64,000 nucleotides of DNA from Cyclaneusma minus (GCA_037179335.1 JAKZHN010000053.1:119250-183249), one strand, 5' to 3'; positions 52,499 to 63,685 are shown, counted from the first letter of the stretch. Numbers and translations: made by a program. The notes: a model not told the origin generated them from the letters alone.

Positions 52499-54160
52499 AT
52501 GTCCATGCCAACGCCACTCATACTGGACCCAGATGGGGATATCCTGCTCATTGTGGGCGAGGATTTCCTGAAGGAGAAACAGAAGGCTAAGGCGGACGCG
52601 GCCCGAGCAGAGTGGGAAGACAGGGGAAAGGGTTGTGGCCCAGATGCTGGCAACCAAACAGGCACGACTAGCAGCGGTGTTCCAGATGATGGCAATGGAA
52701 TGGGTACGACTGGCGATGGTGATCCAGATGATGAAGGCGAATCAGACGAGTCCAGTGATTATTCCGACGACGGTGATCCATACGAGGACGAGGACACAAT
52801 CGACGACACACAGACAGTTCAGACGTGTATCATGTGCCCGAATTACAGCACCCGGGACATTTTTGTCGCAAACTGGTAAGTTCCTTCCCAGTTATCCCAT
52901 CACGCCGAAAGCATGTACTGACTTGTTTCCAGCCGCCATAGGTTTTGCAGAGGATGTCTGGAGGCGCGGCTCGGTGACACTCCCCCCGAGAGCATGGACG
53001 CTTCGCATCGCTTGAAATGCCCCCATTGCGATGTAGTAGTGAAGAAGGTCAAGCTCTGGGCGGACTGGAACCCCGCTGAAGACGTGCCTCCTGATTTTGG
53101 TGACGAAGCGCGTGCGGATCCGGTTTTCATGAGAGTCTCTTCGAAATGCATCATTCTTGCGTCTCCAGTCTTCAGAGCAATGCTGCAAATTAACTTTTCG
53201 GAGGGCCATACACTGGCAACTACAGGAAGCTTGGATCTTCCTCTGCCAGAAGACGATCCACACGCCCTCTCTCTGCTCATGGATATTGTTCATTTGAGAA
53301 CCGGAGACATTCCTGAAACCCTCGATCTGCGCCATATGACCGCGGTCGCGATTCTCGTTGACAAATACCAACTTCATGTGGCGGTCAAGTTTCATGCATC
53401 TGTTTGGATGAGGAATTTTATCGAAGGGGATCGTTACAGTCGTTACGATCGTCGTCCACGCCTCACTATCGAAGAACACAGGCGAATGGGGCTCAACAAG
53501 CTCATCATTTTCTATCTCTTCAAACAAGGCAAATGTTTCGAGGAATTGACGCGCGAGTTGATTGGGGACCACGACGAGACTTTCTGGGAAGTTGCACAGG
53601 ACTACCCTATTCCCTCAAAAGTCATTGGTGAGTACTGATTTCCCTACTCCAGATACAAGCATTTACTAAGAGACCTAGATGCTGCGAAGCGCCAGCGACT
53701 CGCCGGGATCGAAAGTATCATGGGGTGCATCGAAGAAAGGTACAAACGACACAAGAACCATTGCAGACGCAGAGACGGCCGAGCACAAGATTGTGATACC
53801 CATTCCAGGGGGGTATTACTGGAATGGGCTCACCGTGCCAAGATCTCGCCTCGGCCCGAAGCCCCATATCCGGGACTCTCCATGGATGGAATATTGAGAA
53901 CGAAAGGATTCGATTTACTCACGACTCTGTGCTATCACGATAAGCTGACCCTTCGCAACGAGGGCGGCGAGCCCAGTGAGAGCATGGGCTTGTGCCTTGC
54001 ACGTATGTTCTATCAGCCACTTTACAAGGAAGCCGAACTCTGGAAGAAAATCCCAGGTGTCACCTTGGACGGAGATCCAGTGGGACTGGAGTACAAGGGC
54101 TGCAGTACTTGTGGTTCCACTGGTTCGGACAAGTTCGAGGAGTGGGAAGTTACAGAGTGA
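52499..54160 (+). CDS. RING finger plus BTB/POZ domain protein
   Basis: Three exons (52499-52875, 52933-53627, 53679-54160) give 517 residues. Residues 1-105 are acidic and Gly/Asp-rich. Joining exons 1 and 2 creates a C3HC4 RING: Cys110, Cys113, Cys126, His128, Cys131, Cys134, Cys155, Cys158 (TCIMC, NCRHRFCRGC, KCPHC). A BTB/POZ fold follows at about 175-290 (FMRVSSKCIILASPVFRAML, then LLMDIVHLR and VAILVDKYQLHVAVKF), which in fungi often bridges substrates to cullin-3. The last 160 residues are Cys/His-containing but unrecognised. One protein would thus carry both an E3-type RING and an adaptor-type BTB. All junctions keep the frame. Confidence 0.75.
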
Positions 54161-54747
54161 GCACAGAGGACTATGATGGCGTCACGATCGTCGAAGGTAC
54201 CTGCTATTTGGTATGCGATCCAGCTCCAGGTTCCGACAACCAGCAGTAGTCTACCAATGCCATCATTCCTCAAATGATAGCAAATGCTATGCTTCCAGCT
54301 TGCTCCTGATACTTGTGACCATTGCATTGTGATTACGTAGACCTCTCTGCTGTTTTCCGAAAAGCGATAAAAAGGCGAGGGCTGGGAGAATCGATATCTT
54401 GGAGTTTAGTTCCGAAAAGAATGTCCCTATGGGCCTCGAGAGCCCCTAAACCGACACCATGAAAAAATTCGAGTCTTATTTCCCGCAGACACTTTGACCA
54501 TGCCGCGCCTGCTCGTGACCTGCCGACCCCGCTTTCGTAGGTATTACTATAACCGAAGAATCATTCAACTTGGTGGAGCACTTACGCAAGCAACAATGAC
54601 TGGAAAGGAGCACTAATTGCAGAAATAAACTCCATTTAGTATCGATAAACCTCAGCACGCCGCATTCGATGCACCCAACCAAAGCCGATCAATTTGTTTT
54701 GTACACTAAGTCCCCACCCTTACGGCAAAGTCTCTCGCTCTTCCCAC
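54161..54747. other. convergent spacer between RING-BTB gene and big1
   Basis: 587 bases with no gene. The exon 3 stop of the RING-BTB gene at 54158-54160 lies within a GAGTGAGC, so a further splice cannot be fully excluded, but I found no continuing frame. Confidence 0.35.
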
Positions 54748-55846
54748 TTACTGCGCCTTCTTCTGAGCATTTGGACCCATCTCCTTTTCAAAAGCGCCGT
54801 ATGATACCTGTAAACTCGAAATTGCGTTCATGCCGACAGCCAGGATAGAGAGAAGAATGAGGGTTACAAAAAGTCCCATAAAGAGTCCTGGTGGCGAATT
54901 AGCCACAACACGGGCTGGTGAGAGAAATGGGACATACCTGGACTCAGGAAAGCGTATTTCTCAAACAGAGGGGCGTTTGATGGCACGGTGCTGTTTTCAG
55001 CAGCCCTTGCGATGTATCCATTTGCATCCCTCTTCATCTCGGTGTGTAGTGGCTCGGCGAAGATCGCCTCGTAAGAGCTGTGGGGCATGTGCGAGTCGGA
55101 CGGGGGCTGGGTGATGTAGATGATGGTGTATTTCTTTGACTCGACGAGGCTGAAGATCGACTGGAGACTAGCGTCTGCAGTGAGTTAGCAAGCGTGTTTA
55201 TATTATGGCATCGGACGGGCTCACCATGGTCTTGTAGCATCAAGGTCCTCTCGGGTCCGGTGGCTGGCACAGCAGGGAAATTCAGACAAATAACTCTTGC
55301 CTGTCCATCGGGCATGTCGCCGTAGCCATCTGTACACTATGTCAGCCCCGCTCCTCGTAGTCTTGTTGCGCTGGAAACATGCGTTCGGGCTCCTCATCCT
55401 GCACCACGGCGTGGCAATTCCTCGCAATGTAGGCAGCCAAATCAGCAGCATCAACATCGCCGACTACCTCCGGCACATTCCTCTTCGTCTTGACTTGCTC
55501 CTTTCCATACGCCTTCTTCAACAAGACAGCCGGCGACTTGCGCCCCGTGAAATCCGCCGCTGTGACGCCCGGTTGTTGAATGATCACATATTCGTCGGAA
55601 GGACATTCGGAAAGGAGGAGCTTCGTGTTGTGTAGCACATCTTTTCCCAGCTGCAATTGTTCGTTCGAAGAGAGTGCAGAGTCGGTAGCGTGCCTAGAGG
55701 TGGGCTTGTTAGCTCACTGTTTATGCAACGCTGAAAGATGGCGGGACGGACTCAGAAGAGGAGAAGAGCAGGTATGGAGAGGTGTTCTTGAACGCGTGGG
55801 CGCTGGCGACGCAAGCCAGCAGGCTCGCAGCTATGGTGAGGCGCAT
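54748..55846 (-). CDS. big1: BIG1-like ER membrane protein (V-ATPase assembly / cell wall)
   Basis: Minus strand, five exons: 55752-55846, about 55408-55693, about 55225-55336, 54938-55174, 54748-54887, giving about 289 residues. The start is a clear signal peptide (MRLTIAASLLACVASAHAF) followed by KNTSPYLLFSSSE. A luminal region includes ECPSDEYVIIQQPGV and YTIIYITQPPSD. One C-terminal helix (LFMGLFVTLILLSILAVGMN) and a short tail ending KKAQ complete the layout of fungal Big1, an ER protein related to V-ATPase assembly factors and needed for normal beta-1,6-glucan. The exon 2/3 junction is uncertain: the frame requires a phase-0 GTGGTG or GTGCAG donor near 55405 with a CATAG acceptor before 55336. 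The KKxx-like end could give ER retrieval. Confidence 0.75.
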
Positions 55847-56709
55847 GGTGGAATGGCGATGAACATGTGGATGTTCTGGGTTTCTGGGGCGAGGCCTCCA
55901 GTTGAGGTGACGATCCATGCGGGAGCTTTGACGATAAGTGCTTAGTCACGTGAGAGGCTATCCTAAAGCCAATCTCAACCTCACTTGATGTGATCTAGAC
56001 TGGAACTCAGAGTCTGACGACAGATTGGCCTTTCGTCAGTTGCCGAGAACATTATAACAATTTACGGGACTACTAGAGAGGCAGTGATGACACGATGTTT
56101 TCACCTGGTAAAGCAGTAAAGCAGTAACAACTAAAAACATTGTTACATTACATGGTTTCACACCCCTTAGGACCTTTCCTTCTTGACTAGAGCCATTCTT
56201 TACATGCTTTATTCCAAGCAATCTAGACTATAGAACCTTATCTGCTATTGTCGACTGATTGATTCAGTGGGATGATAACTTCTGCGAGAAGTACGTCAGG
56301 ACAGTCGGGCGACGAGTTATTGCTTCAGTTGTTTCTATCGCCCCAATGTCTCAGCTGGAGACGAAACAAAATGGGACCGAGGATGATCGGCTATATCTAT
56401 CTCTGTATACATTCGGAGCATTAACCGAGCTGTGGTGGTGCAGTTAAAGTCGATACCTTCAATGACAAAGCCTGGAAGTCCTGCACTGATTTGGCCGACT
56501 TGGATTTTGTAACCATTGGCATTGCGAAAATGTTGGAAACCGCATATTCTGTCTTTGAGAACATCTCAGCTACAATTCCTGACTGCGAGCGAGCGTAACT
56601 CATGACCTATAACATTCCCACACATAGGAGTTGATATCAGCCTGATGACTGAAGCAATCAAATCAGCCATTTTTACCCATAGTAGCAAAATAGTGAGTGC
56701 TGGAACATA
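55847..56709. other. spacer between big1 and nej1
   Basis: 863 bases. Minus-strand nej1 ends here and big1 starts at its left edge. The small frames at 56259-56447 and 56421-56603 have no family resemblance and are not called. Confidence 0.4.
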
Positions 56710-58359
56710 TCAAAATTTCCTCTTCTTCTTGGCAGGGGCCTTCTGTTTCTCCTCCAATTCCCTCTTTAATCTCGCCCTATTCGCCTCGGCTCTTTCTTTC
56801 GATGTGAGCCTTGGGGGCGTCGGCTCCTTGGGTGCTGCTCTTACTGCAGGTCTGCCCCTTGTGTCCTCACCTCCCCCCTGTGTCCCTTCATCGCCTGGAT
56901 CCTTGCTCATGTGCCTTGCAGGGGCCTTTGGAGACGTCTCAATACCGGCAGTTTTAGGTTTTGGGCCTAAGCCTCCAAGTTTGTGTTTACGTTTCGGTTG
57001 AGAAGAGCTTTCAACAGGAGGCGAGTCATCTTCTAACGGCGTCTGGCTTGCGTTCGCTCTCACACCGCCAAGCTGGCCCAGCCGGCGTTTCACAGGTTTA
57101 GTGGTCGTTTCATTTTCTGGGATCCGCTCTGGTGATGCGGTTGGTTTGGGTGAAACTGCAGGGGAAGCTGTAGGGGAAGCTGTAGGAGTCGCTGTAGGAG
57201 TCGCTGTGGGAGGAGCCTCTGAGAGGGTTGCATCGTCATCTTCATGTTGCTCCTGGTGCGAAGGGGGAGGTTGGACCGGCGAAGGGCTCTTCGATGCGGT
57301 GGTGGCTTTGGCTCGTTTGAGACCGCCAAGCTTGGTGACTTTCGTTTTTGGCGGCGACCGTTTGGGTAGAGAAGACGGAAAGCTATCCGCAACTGTGGTT
57401 TGCTGTGTCTCATCGTTGGGTTTCGATGTGTGTTTCGAGCGCCTCCCTTGAGGCGGTGTTGCCTGAACTTGAAAACTGTCAACGTCCTCATCTTCGTCTA
57501 TTCGGTTCTCCCGCGGCACTGGTTCTTGTGAAGGAGATGGCTCGTCCATAGTTGTCGTATTGTCAACTTGTAACTTCCCTCTAGTATGAGACCACCACTT
57601 CCCCCAAGTTTCAGAGGCTGGTGCAGAATCATCATGAGGCGCCAAGGTCTTTTCGGACTTCAGAATGGTGTGAACCAAAGCTTTGACATCCTGTGTATCA
57701 GTCTGATCATAAGTGATGTTCTCTCTCCAGGCCTTCTTGTCAAACACTCGAAGGCCTTTCACTCTTTCTTCGGCTGCTTCTCTCGAAAGCTTCCTGCCTC
57801 CTCGACCTGCGGCTGCGGCGAAGACATTGCCTAATTCTATCCCGGAAGATTCAAGCTTGTCGACCAGCTTGGAGATAATATGGTCTTTCTCGCCGACTAT
57901 GTGCATGAGACTCTCAAGCTCTTGAGTCTTCGCATCCTGTGCTTTCAGCAGAGGGATGATTAGATTGTCGGTAAGCTTCGACTGGGGTTGGGGCTTCAGT
58001 GTGATGGGCCATTTCAGAGGTGCGAGACCAGACGGAAGGGCTATTGTGATAGACATCTTCAGCTCAGGACCCAAATTCGCCTCGGTAGAAGATGCAGTCT
58101 CGAGGGAGATATCTGCGTCTAGTTTGTTCAGCAGACCATCTCTGATCTTGGCCAGGAGCACGGCCAACTGATCCAGACTCTCACAGGCATCAATGCTACG
58201 GCTCCTGATGGCCCTGATATCCAGCTCTTCAGACCAGATGTTGGTCAGATCAGTCAGGTGGATAGCATAGGATGTCGAGGTAAAATCAGCAGAGAGGAGG
58301 AGAGGGGGCAGCTCGTGAGACTCGGAGGCCAGCCGGAGCGGCGTCCAAGAAGCCGGCAT
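56710..58359 (-). CDS. nej1: XLF/NEJ1 non-homologous end-joining factor
   Basis: Minus-strand single exon, 549 residues from ATG 58359; a TTG three codons upstream is not used. The N-terminal head (ASWTPLRLASESHELPPLLL, FTSTSYAIHLTDLTNIWSEE, then LDQLAVLLAKIRDGL) resembles the XLF domain. A helical coiled-coil stalk follows (about 135-185: PLLKAQDAKTQELESLMHIV, KDHIISKLVDKLESSG), as in XLF/XRCC4 dimers that bridge broken ends with DNA ligase IV. The remaining 350 residues are disordered and Pro/Thr/Lys-rich, with an imperfect PTATPTATPTASP repeat. The last residues KKKRKF are basic with a terminal aromatic, like the Ku-binding tail of XLF. Length is greater than yeast Nej1 (342). Confidence 0.82.
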   Translation of the reverse strand: MPASWTPLRLASESHELPPLLLSADFTSTSYAIHLTDLTNIWSEELDIRAIRSRSIDACESLDQLAVLLAKIRDGLLNKLDADISLETASSTEANLGPELKMSITIALPSGLAPLKWPITLKPQPQSKLTDNLIIPLLKAQDAKTQELESLMHIVGEKDHIISKLVDKLESSGIELGNVFAAAAGRGGRKLSREAAEERVKGLRVFDKKAWRENITYDQTDTQDVKALVHTILKSEKTLAPHDDSAPASETWGKWWSHTRGKLQVDNTTTMDEPSPSQEPVPRENRIDEDEDVDSFQVQATPPQGRRSKHTSKPNDETQQTTVADSFPSSLPKRSPPKTKVTKLGGLKRAKATTASKSPSPVQPPPSHQEQHEDDDATLSEAPPTATPTATPTASPTASPAVSPKPTASPERIPENETTTKPVKRRLGQLGGVRANASQTPLEDDSPPVESSSQPKRKHKLGGLGPKPKTAGIETSPKAPARHMSKDPGDEGTQGGGEDTRGRPAVRAAPKEPTPPRLTSKERAEANRARLKRELEEKQKAPAKKKRKF

Positions 58360-58899
58360 GGCTGACAAGATCGGAGAAGCACAGAGGGCTCAGATGCAGG
58401 GCGGACTGGTGACAATTTGACGGGCTCTCAAGCTGGGCGTGGTAACGATGGCTGCAGGAGCAATCAAGGGCGCTCAAGGCTCTCGAGTTCGGTCCAAGGA
58501 GTCAGCCCTTCTGCATCGGCAGATGGGGTGAGTGCTGGCTGCACTCTACGCAGGGCTCTGTGCCACAAAGGGATTTTCGTGGCCACCACATGTATGCCGG
58601 TACCTCGAAAGCTGTGTGCCAGCACGTGGTGGTGAAGAATGGAACGACAGAGGACCTTTGGTACGACAGGGTACGTACGACAGTCGCAAGTTCTTGGCTA
58701 CGCACGGACCCTCGGAAGACTTCCGACTCCCGCGCTTCTTCATGTTTGATTCTGGACCCCATCCCGAACCACGGTCCACATTGATAACAACATATACCAG
58801 CCTCAAGCTATTTTCAAACGAAGCCACTATTCTGCGCCAATCCTCTCACTCGCTTTTCCATCCATTGGCTCTCGCCCCAAAGCATCATTCTCTCTCGCC
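58360..58899. promoter_or_regulatory. divergent promoter region, nej1 / cactin
   Basis: 540 bases between two divergent genes. Frames within it overlap on both strands and are not supported. Near 58668-58681 GGTACGACAGGGTACGTACGACAG is a short direct repeat. Confidence 0.35.
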
Positions 58900-60736
58900 A
58901 TGGATCCTGCAAGAAGAGCCCAGATGGAACGCGGCACCTCGCCCCGGAGGGACATCCTGTCGCCGCGAATGGACCCGACCACGCGTATCTCCAAACCCTC
59001 GCGGCCAGGCACCAGACCCCAGGACTCCCGCGCCAGCCGCCATGGCCATTCATTGGAGGATGAGCAGACACGACAATGGGTAGCACAGGAGGACAGCTTC
59101 GTCCTAAAACAGGCAAAGAAGAAGGCGCATATTCGCGTCAAGGAAGGGCGTGCTAAGCCAATCGACTGGCTGGCTGTCATACTGCGCGTTATCGATCAAG
59201 ACCGGGACCTGCTGGATGATGACGAAGAGGAGGTACAAACCGACGTGGTGGACCCGGAAGGCGTGTTCGAGGGCCTGGACGACGCCCAGCTCGCCGCTCT
59301 CGACACCGAAATCCAGTCATACCTTACACTGGAGAAGGACCAGAAGAACCAGGACTACTGGAGGACCATGCAAATCATATGTCATGATCGCCGCCAAAAG
59401 TTGAAGCCGGCAGGACCCGAGGGGCGAGCCGTTGGTTCCGTGGCTGCAGATGTCGACAAGCTTCTGGCCCCCAAGACATTCGAGCAGCTGGAGGCCTTGG
59501 AGAGACAGATCAAAGCGAAACTGCGGTCCAATGAACCCATAGACACTGACTACTGGGAGCAGCTACTACGTAGTCTGTTGGTGTGGAAAGCGAAGGCGAA
59601 ATTGAAGAAGGTCTACCAGTCGGTTGTCGAAAGCCGACTAGAAGCTCTGAGGAAAGCCCAGAAGGAGGATGCCCAGAGTGTACGCTCCAAGATGCAGGAC
59701 TTTCTCATGGGCCCAAGGCGGGTGATTGAAGAAGGTGCCGAGGAAAACGGCGAAGCGCCCGATTCCGGCACTCTCGCTTTCCCACAGCCTTCCCTGGAGT
59801 ACTCCCAGAATCTTGACCCCGAGTCACTTCTCAAGTTGCGCCCCGAAGACAAGTCACTCGAAGTCGTCGATGAGGCGGACTTCCTGCAGAAAGTCGCATC
59901 AGAGCGACGCAAAGTGTTGAAGCTGGGCTATATTCCGTTACAGCAACGCGCTGCAGAGAAGTCGTCAACAGCTCTGGCGACTAGGGCGCCTACTACATCG
60001 TACACCGCCGCTCCGCCTGGCACACAGAGATTCTCGACACTGGTCAACGAGGATTTCTCTCAGGCAACGAAAGCTCTCTACGAGAGAGAAGTTGCTCGAG
60101 GAGTGAGTGAGAACGAAGAAATCTTCACTGGAGAAGAAGCTGTTGCGAGTGGCTCGAAACCCCAGTGGGCAGACAAGTACCGGCCAAGAAAGCCCAGATA
60201 TTTCAATCGAGTCCAGATGGGATACGAGTGGAACAAGTACAATCAGACTCATTATGACCACGACAATCCTCCGCCCAAGGTTGTCCAAGGTTACAAGTTC
60301 AACATCTTCTACCCTGATCTCATTGACAAGACGAAGGCGCCAACATTCAAGATCATACGAGAGCATGGCCGCAAGCGAGGAGAGTCATTTGCCCCTGCTG
60401 GCGAGGAAGACACATGTCTGATCCGCTTCATAGCAGGCCCGCCATATGAGGATATTGCTTTCAGAATAGTTGACAAAGAATGGGACTACAGCGCCAAAAG
60501 AGACCGTGGATTCAGGAGCAGTTTTGACAAAGTAAGTTCACGTCTTTCAGACGCTCTCTCTGCTTTGGGAATACTATACACTCACCCCGCTATCTCATAC
60601 CCAATAATAGAAATGGCGCTAATCAGATTTTAGGGCATTCTGCAACTTCACTTCCAATATAAGAAGGTGAGTCCTGACGTGCTGGCTATGCTAGTTCCGA
60701 TTCTGACTGGTCATATAGGTTTATTATCGGAAGTAA
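58900..60736 (+). CDS. cactin: splicing factor cactin
   Basis: Three exons (58900-60531, 60634-60666, 60719-60736) give 560 residues. Cactin is a spliceosome-associated protein required for accurate splicing from fission yeast to humans. The N-terminus is Arg/Ser/Pro-rich. A mid region (about 60-250) has EDSFVLKQAKKKAHIRVKEG, PIDWLAVILR and YWRTMQIICHDRRQKL. The conserved C-terminal domain (from about residue 420) reads KYRPRKPRYFNRVQMGYEWN, YNQTHYDHDNPPPKVVQGYK, then FRIVDKEWDYS. Two tiny last exons add GILQLHFQYKK and VYYRK, the expected family end. The introns (60532-60633 and 60667-60718) have GTAAGT and GTGAGT donors and TAG acceptors. Reading through the first intron would give a false tail. 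Confidence 0.92.
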
Positions 60737-62146
60737 ACGGCCCCCTCCGATAGAGGCGCGCCTAAGAAGCTGCTATCAGCGCTTCTTGGTTACCGGGATA
60801 CGGCGTCTGAGCTGTGTGCATGGCTGGCAGTCAAATATTCTAGGACTGAGATGCGTGGGGATGTATTGGGCTGCTAAGCGGGCCGGTGGGAACAAGGATC
60901 AAGGGCCTTTCTTAGATGCGCGGGAATGCACGTTACCAGAGAGGTGGCATCCCTGGAGGCATCTCAAAAGTGTCTCACCGACTTTGCATTCTATCCTGGG
61001 GGAGCATCTGAAGATCATCAACCGAGCATATCCGCACTGGGACCTCGTCCCTTGTTGGCCCCCATTCAAAGGAGCGCACTCTGTCATAGTCTGACAGGCC
61101 TATCTGACGGCCCGTAGAGCGACTTCTGTGACCTCAACCTCGCCGATATGCCAATCGGGAGCCACTCCGGCCAGATCTCGCTGCTCTGATGACAGGTTGA
61201 AGGTTCTTGGCCTTCCCCACGCATCCCTGACATTCGTTCCCAATGCCATGGGTAGTTGCCGCTGAGATCGCACAGAACCCCGTCTTCCGCGCACCATGGC
61301 GGGAAAGATGATCTCCATGTGGGTAGGCCGCTCCTTCTAGCGTATTTCTAGAAACCAACGTCCTGGTCCGCACGCAGACCATGCCATTGTTCGCTCCAGG
61401 CAACACAAAGCGTCTGTCCACAAGTTCCGCGCAGTGGCCAGGTCCGCCCGGGCAAGGCTACTTGCTCCAGGGCGCAGGAGATCCATTGGCTTGCTTTGCT
61501 TCCCGTGAACAATGCAGATAGATGCGATCTGCAAGCATCCGCATTAGTACATGTAGATAAAAGCTGTACAACAGCGGGCCCAAGCACAAGCTAAGCCTGC
61601 ATTTGGCAGAGGGCTAGTTTTACAACTTGTGTGCCAATATCACACGCCTCTCAAGCGAGCAGGCGATTGCTCTCTGTCCCAAAGCACACCAGCGAGAGGG
61701 CCGCGCCGTAGTCCCTACCAGTCGTCCGTCAGATCACTCCCCCGGGCCTGCCCAGCACCTTACCTCCCCTTTCAAATGTTACAAGCCGAGCCTAAGCCTT
61801 GTTGCCCGTTTGTATCCAGCCGGTCATATGCTTGCCATGCGCTGGCGTGCCATGCAATGGGCAACAAGTATGCCTGCTCTCTCCCAACTCCGGGTCCACA
61901 CACGTCCGAGCTTTCGTGACCGAATAACTACAAGCCTTTGCTCCCGGCCCCTGACAAAAGTTTGAAACCCTTCTGATCTTGTTTTCTCCGATTCGCACCT
62001 CCGACTTACCAACAGATGAGAAGCCCCTTGCGTTACAACCTCATCTCCGCTGGCAAGTCCCCCAAGCTCAAGTTACGCGCCAGCGAAGCAACAGCAACGA
62101 CAAGCTTGGCCTGAGGCTGGACAGCCTTCCCTGGATTTCCTTCATT
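60737..62146. other. gene-free region before the forkhead gene
   Basis: 1.4 kb with no supportable gene. The right half probably contains the promoter and long leader of the forkhead gene. A TTG-started upstream extension of that frame (61979) is not used. Confidence 0.45.
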
Positions 62147-63685
62147 ATGACCACCATGCGCTTCCATGACCAGCCTGAGCTTGACCAGCAACTTCTTGAT
62201 TTCCAGTTTGTCCGGGAAGAGAAACCTTCTGAGAACAATCCTGAAGTATCGAGTTTCACTGCCACGACTTGGAAACCAGAGCTCATTCAAAACAACGGCA
62301 ACAGTAACAGCCATTCATCTCTCAGCTCCCTGAACTCGTCTTACCCATCATATCCTCCCGTCTCAAACTCGCAAGGCTCAGATCTCTGGTCAGCGGCGCC
62401 AGCAGCTCCAGCTGGCTACGGCTACGATCTAGAGCCTCTCTACGACTCTCCAAACATGGCTGGCTGCACTCCAGAAATGCTCTATCCGAAGGGTGTCAGT
62501 CTCGATAACATGATGCCCAGGACTTGGCAGCAGCAACCTTATGATCCTCAGTTGATGGCAGGAGTCGGCAATGATGTTGATCGACTTGACTTGTACCAAC
62601 AGGCACCAATGTACCAGCTTGACTCACAGAGTCAACATGACTACCATCACGAGTCCTCTCCCGATCGTTACATCAGGGATTATGTTCATCACGAGAACTC
62701 CAATGGACTGGCTCGGCTCAGTATAAGTAACAGTCCTCCTATGGGAGGCAGGTATGGATCACCATCAAGTTACGAATCTGGACCTTTGGAGTTTCAGAGA
62801 CCGATAACCTCGCACCCTTACGGATCAACTCCCCACGATGGCGATTTGGATATCGGATCCCCTCCTGACCTGGAAGAGCAAAGCAACGAGGAGCCCTACG
62901 CAAAGCTCATCTACCGCGCCCTCATGAGTGCCCCGGACAAATCCATGGTTCTGCAAGAGATCTACCAATGGTTCATTGCCAATACCGACAAAGGCAAATC
63001 GCAAAGCACAGGCTGGAAGAACAGCATCCGTCACAACCTGTCAATGAACGCAGTAAGTCTCCGGGACGTCCGTGATCTTCTCCCCCGCACTTCAACTAAC
63101 CCTTCCAAGGCATTTCGCAAGACCGAGCGTCGTGTCAACGGCGATGAGAACAAGAAATCTACCGAGTGGGTCCTCGAGCCCTTCGCCATCCGTGACGGCG
63201 TCAAGTCCACCACCCGCTACCGCAACAAGGACAAGCAGAAGCAAAACAAGAAGACCGACGCCGCACCCGCCATCATTCGTCAGATCTCTGGCCGCAAAGG
63301 GGGTCTGAAAGCCGGTCAGACGAAAAGCAAACTCTTGCGCGAGCGTGACGTGCGCGAAGCCAACTTGAGCGTTTGTACCACGGGCCGGAGAGGAGATCTG
63401 GATGATAGCTTTTCGAAGCGGCCGGCCCCTGAGATGATGCACGGTATGGACAGGCAAGGTCCTGCAAAGAGACAGCGCTCTCCACCGACTCCACCCGGTG
63501 GTGATATGGAGATGTCGCAGCCCTATTTTGTCAGGCATGAGGTGTCACCACCGAGGCATCTGGGCGATGTTGCGGGTGTCTACAATGATCCCGACCAGCC
63601 TGTGTTCTGCAGCAGCAACGACGGCCTGCCGTACGAGAACAACCTGCCGCCGACCTGGACGTACCCCAGTCTTCAGCATTACTAG
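62147..63685 (+). CDS. forkhead-type transcription factor
   Basis: Two exons (62147-63052, 63110-63685) give 493 residues. The forkhead DNA-binding domain lies at about residues 248-340: EEPYAKLIYRALMSAPDKSM, VLQEIYQWFIANTDK, then WKNSIRHNLSMNA/AFRKTERR and STEWVLEP. The recognition helix WKNSIRHNLSMN is intact. The N-terminal 240 residues are Ser/Tyr/Pro/Gln-rich and probably disordered. After the domain come basic clusters (RYRNKDKQKQNKK, RKGGLKAGQTKSK, GPAKRQRSPP) usable as nuclear signals. A 57-base stop-free intron (63053-63109; GTAAGT donor, AACTAAC branch, CCAAG acceptor) splits the domain right after the recognition helix; only its removal gives the continuous motif. I cannot say which fungal forkhead subgroup it belongs to. 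Confidence 0.85.
   Translation: MTTMRFHDQPELDQQLLDFQFVREEKPSENNPEVSSFTATTWKPELIQNNGNSNSHSSLSSLNSSYPSYPPVSNSQGSDLWSAAPAAPAGYGYDLEPLYDSPNMAGCTPEMLYPKGVSLDNMMPRTWQQQPYDPQLMAGVGNDVDRLDLYQQAPMYQLDSQSQHDYHHESSPDRYIRDYVHHENSNGLARLSISNSPPMGGRYGSPSSYESGPLEFQRPITSHPYGSTPHDGDLDIGSPPDLEEQSNEEPYAKLIYRALMSAPDKSMVLQEIYQWFIANTDKGKSQSTGWKNSIRHNLSMNAVSLRDVRDLLPRTSTNPSKAFRKTERRVNGDENKKSTEWVLEPFAIRDGVKSTTRYRNKDKQKQNKKTDAAPAIIRQISGRKGGLKAGQTKSKLLRERDVREANLSVCTTGRRGDLDDSFSKRPAPEMMHGMDRQGPAKRQRSPPTPPGGDMEMSQPYFVRHEVSPPRHLGDVAGVYNDPDQPVFCSSNDGLPYENNLPPTWTYPSLQHY

Noticed and set aside
56259..56603. Two small overlapping frames on opposite strands
   Set aside because: No recognisable features, and they are antisense to one another in part; consistent with random open frames.
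45064..58359. A genome-maintenance gene cluster (SLX4, XLF, and the SprT-like genes further left)
   Set aside because: Unrelated genes lie between them, spacing is large and orientation mixed; co-location is probably chance.
61979..62146. N-terminal extension of the forkhead protein
   Set aside because: It would start with TTG; the first in-frame ATG is 62147 and the upstream translation looks like leader.
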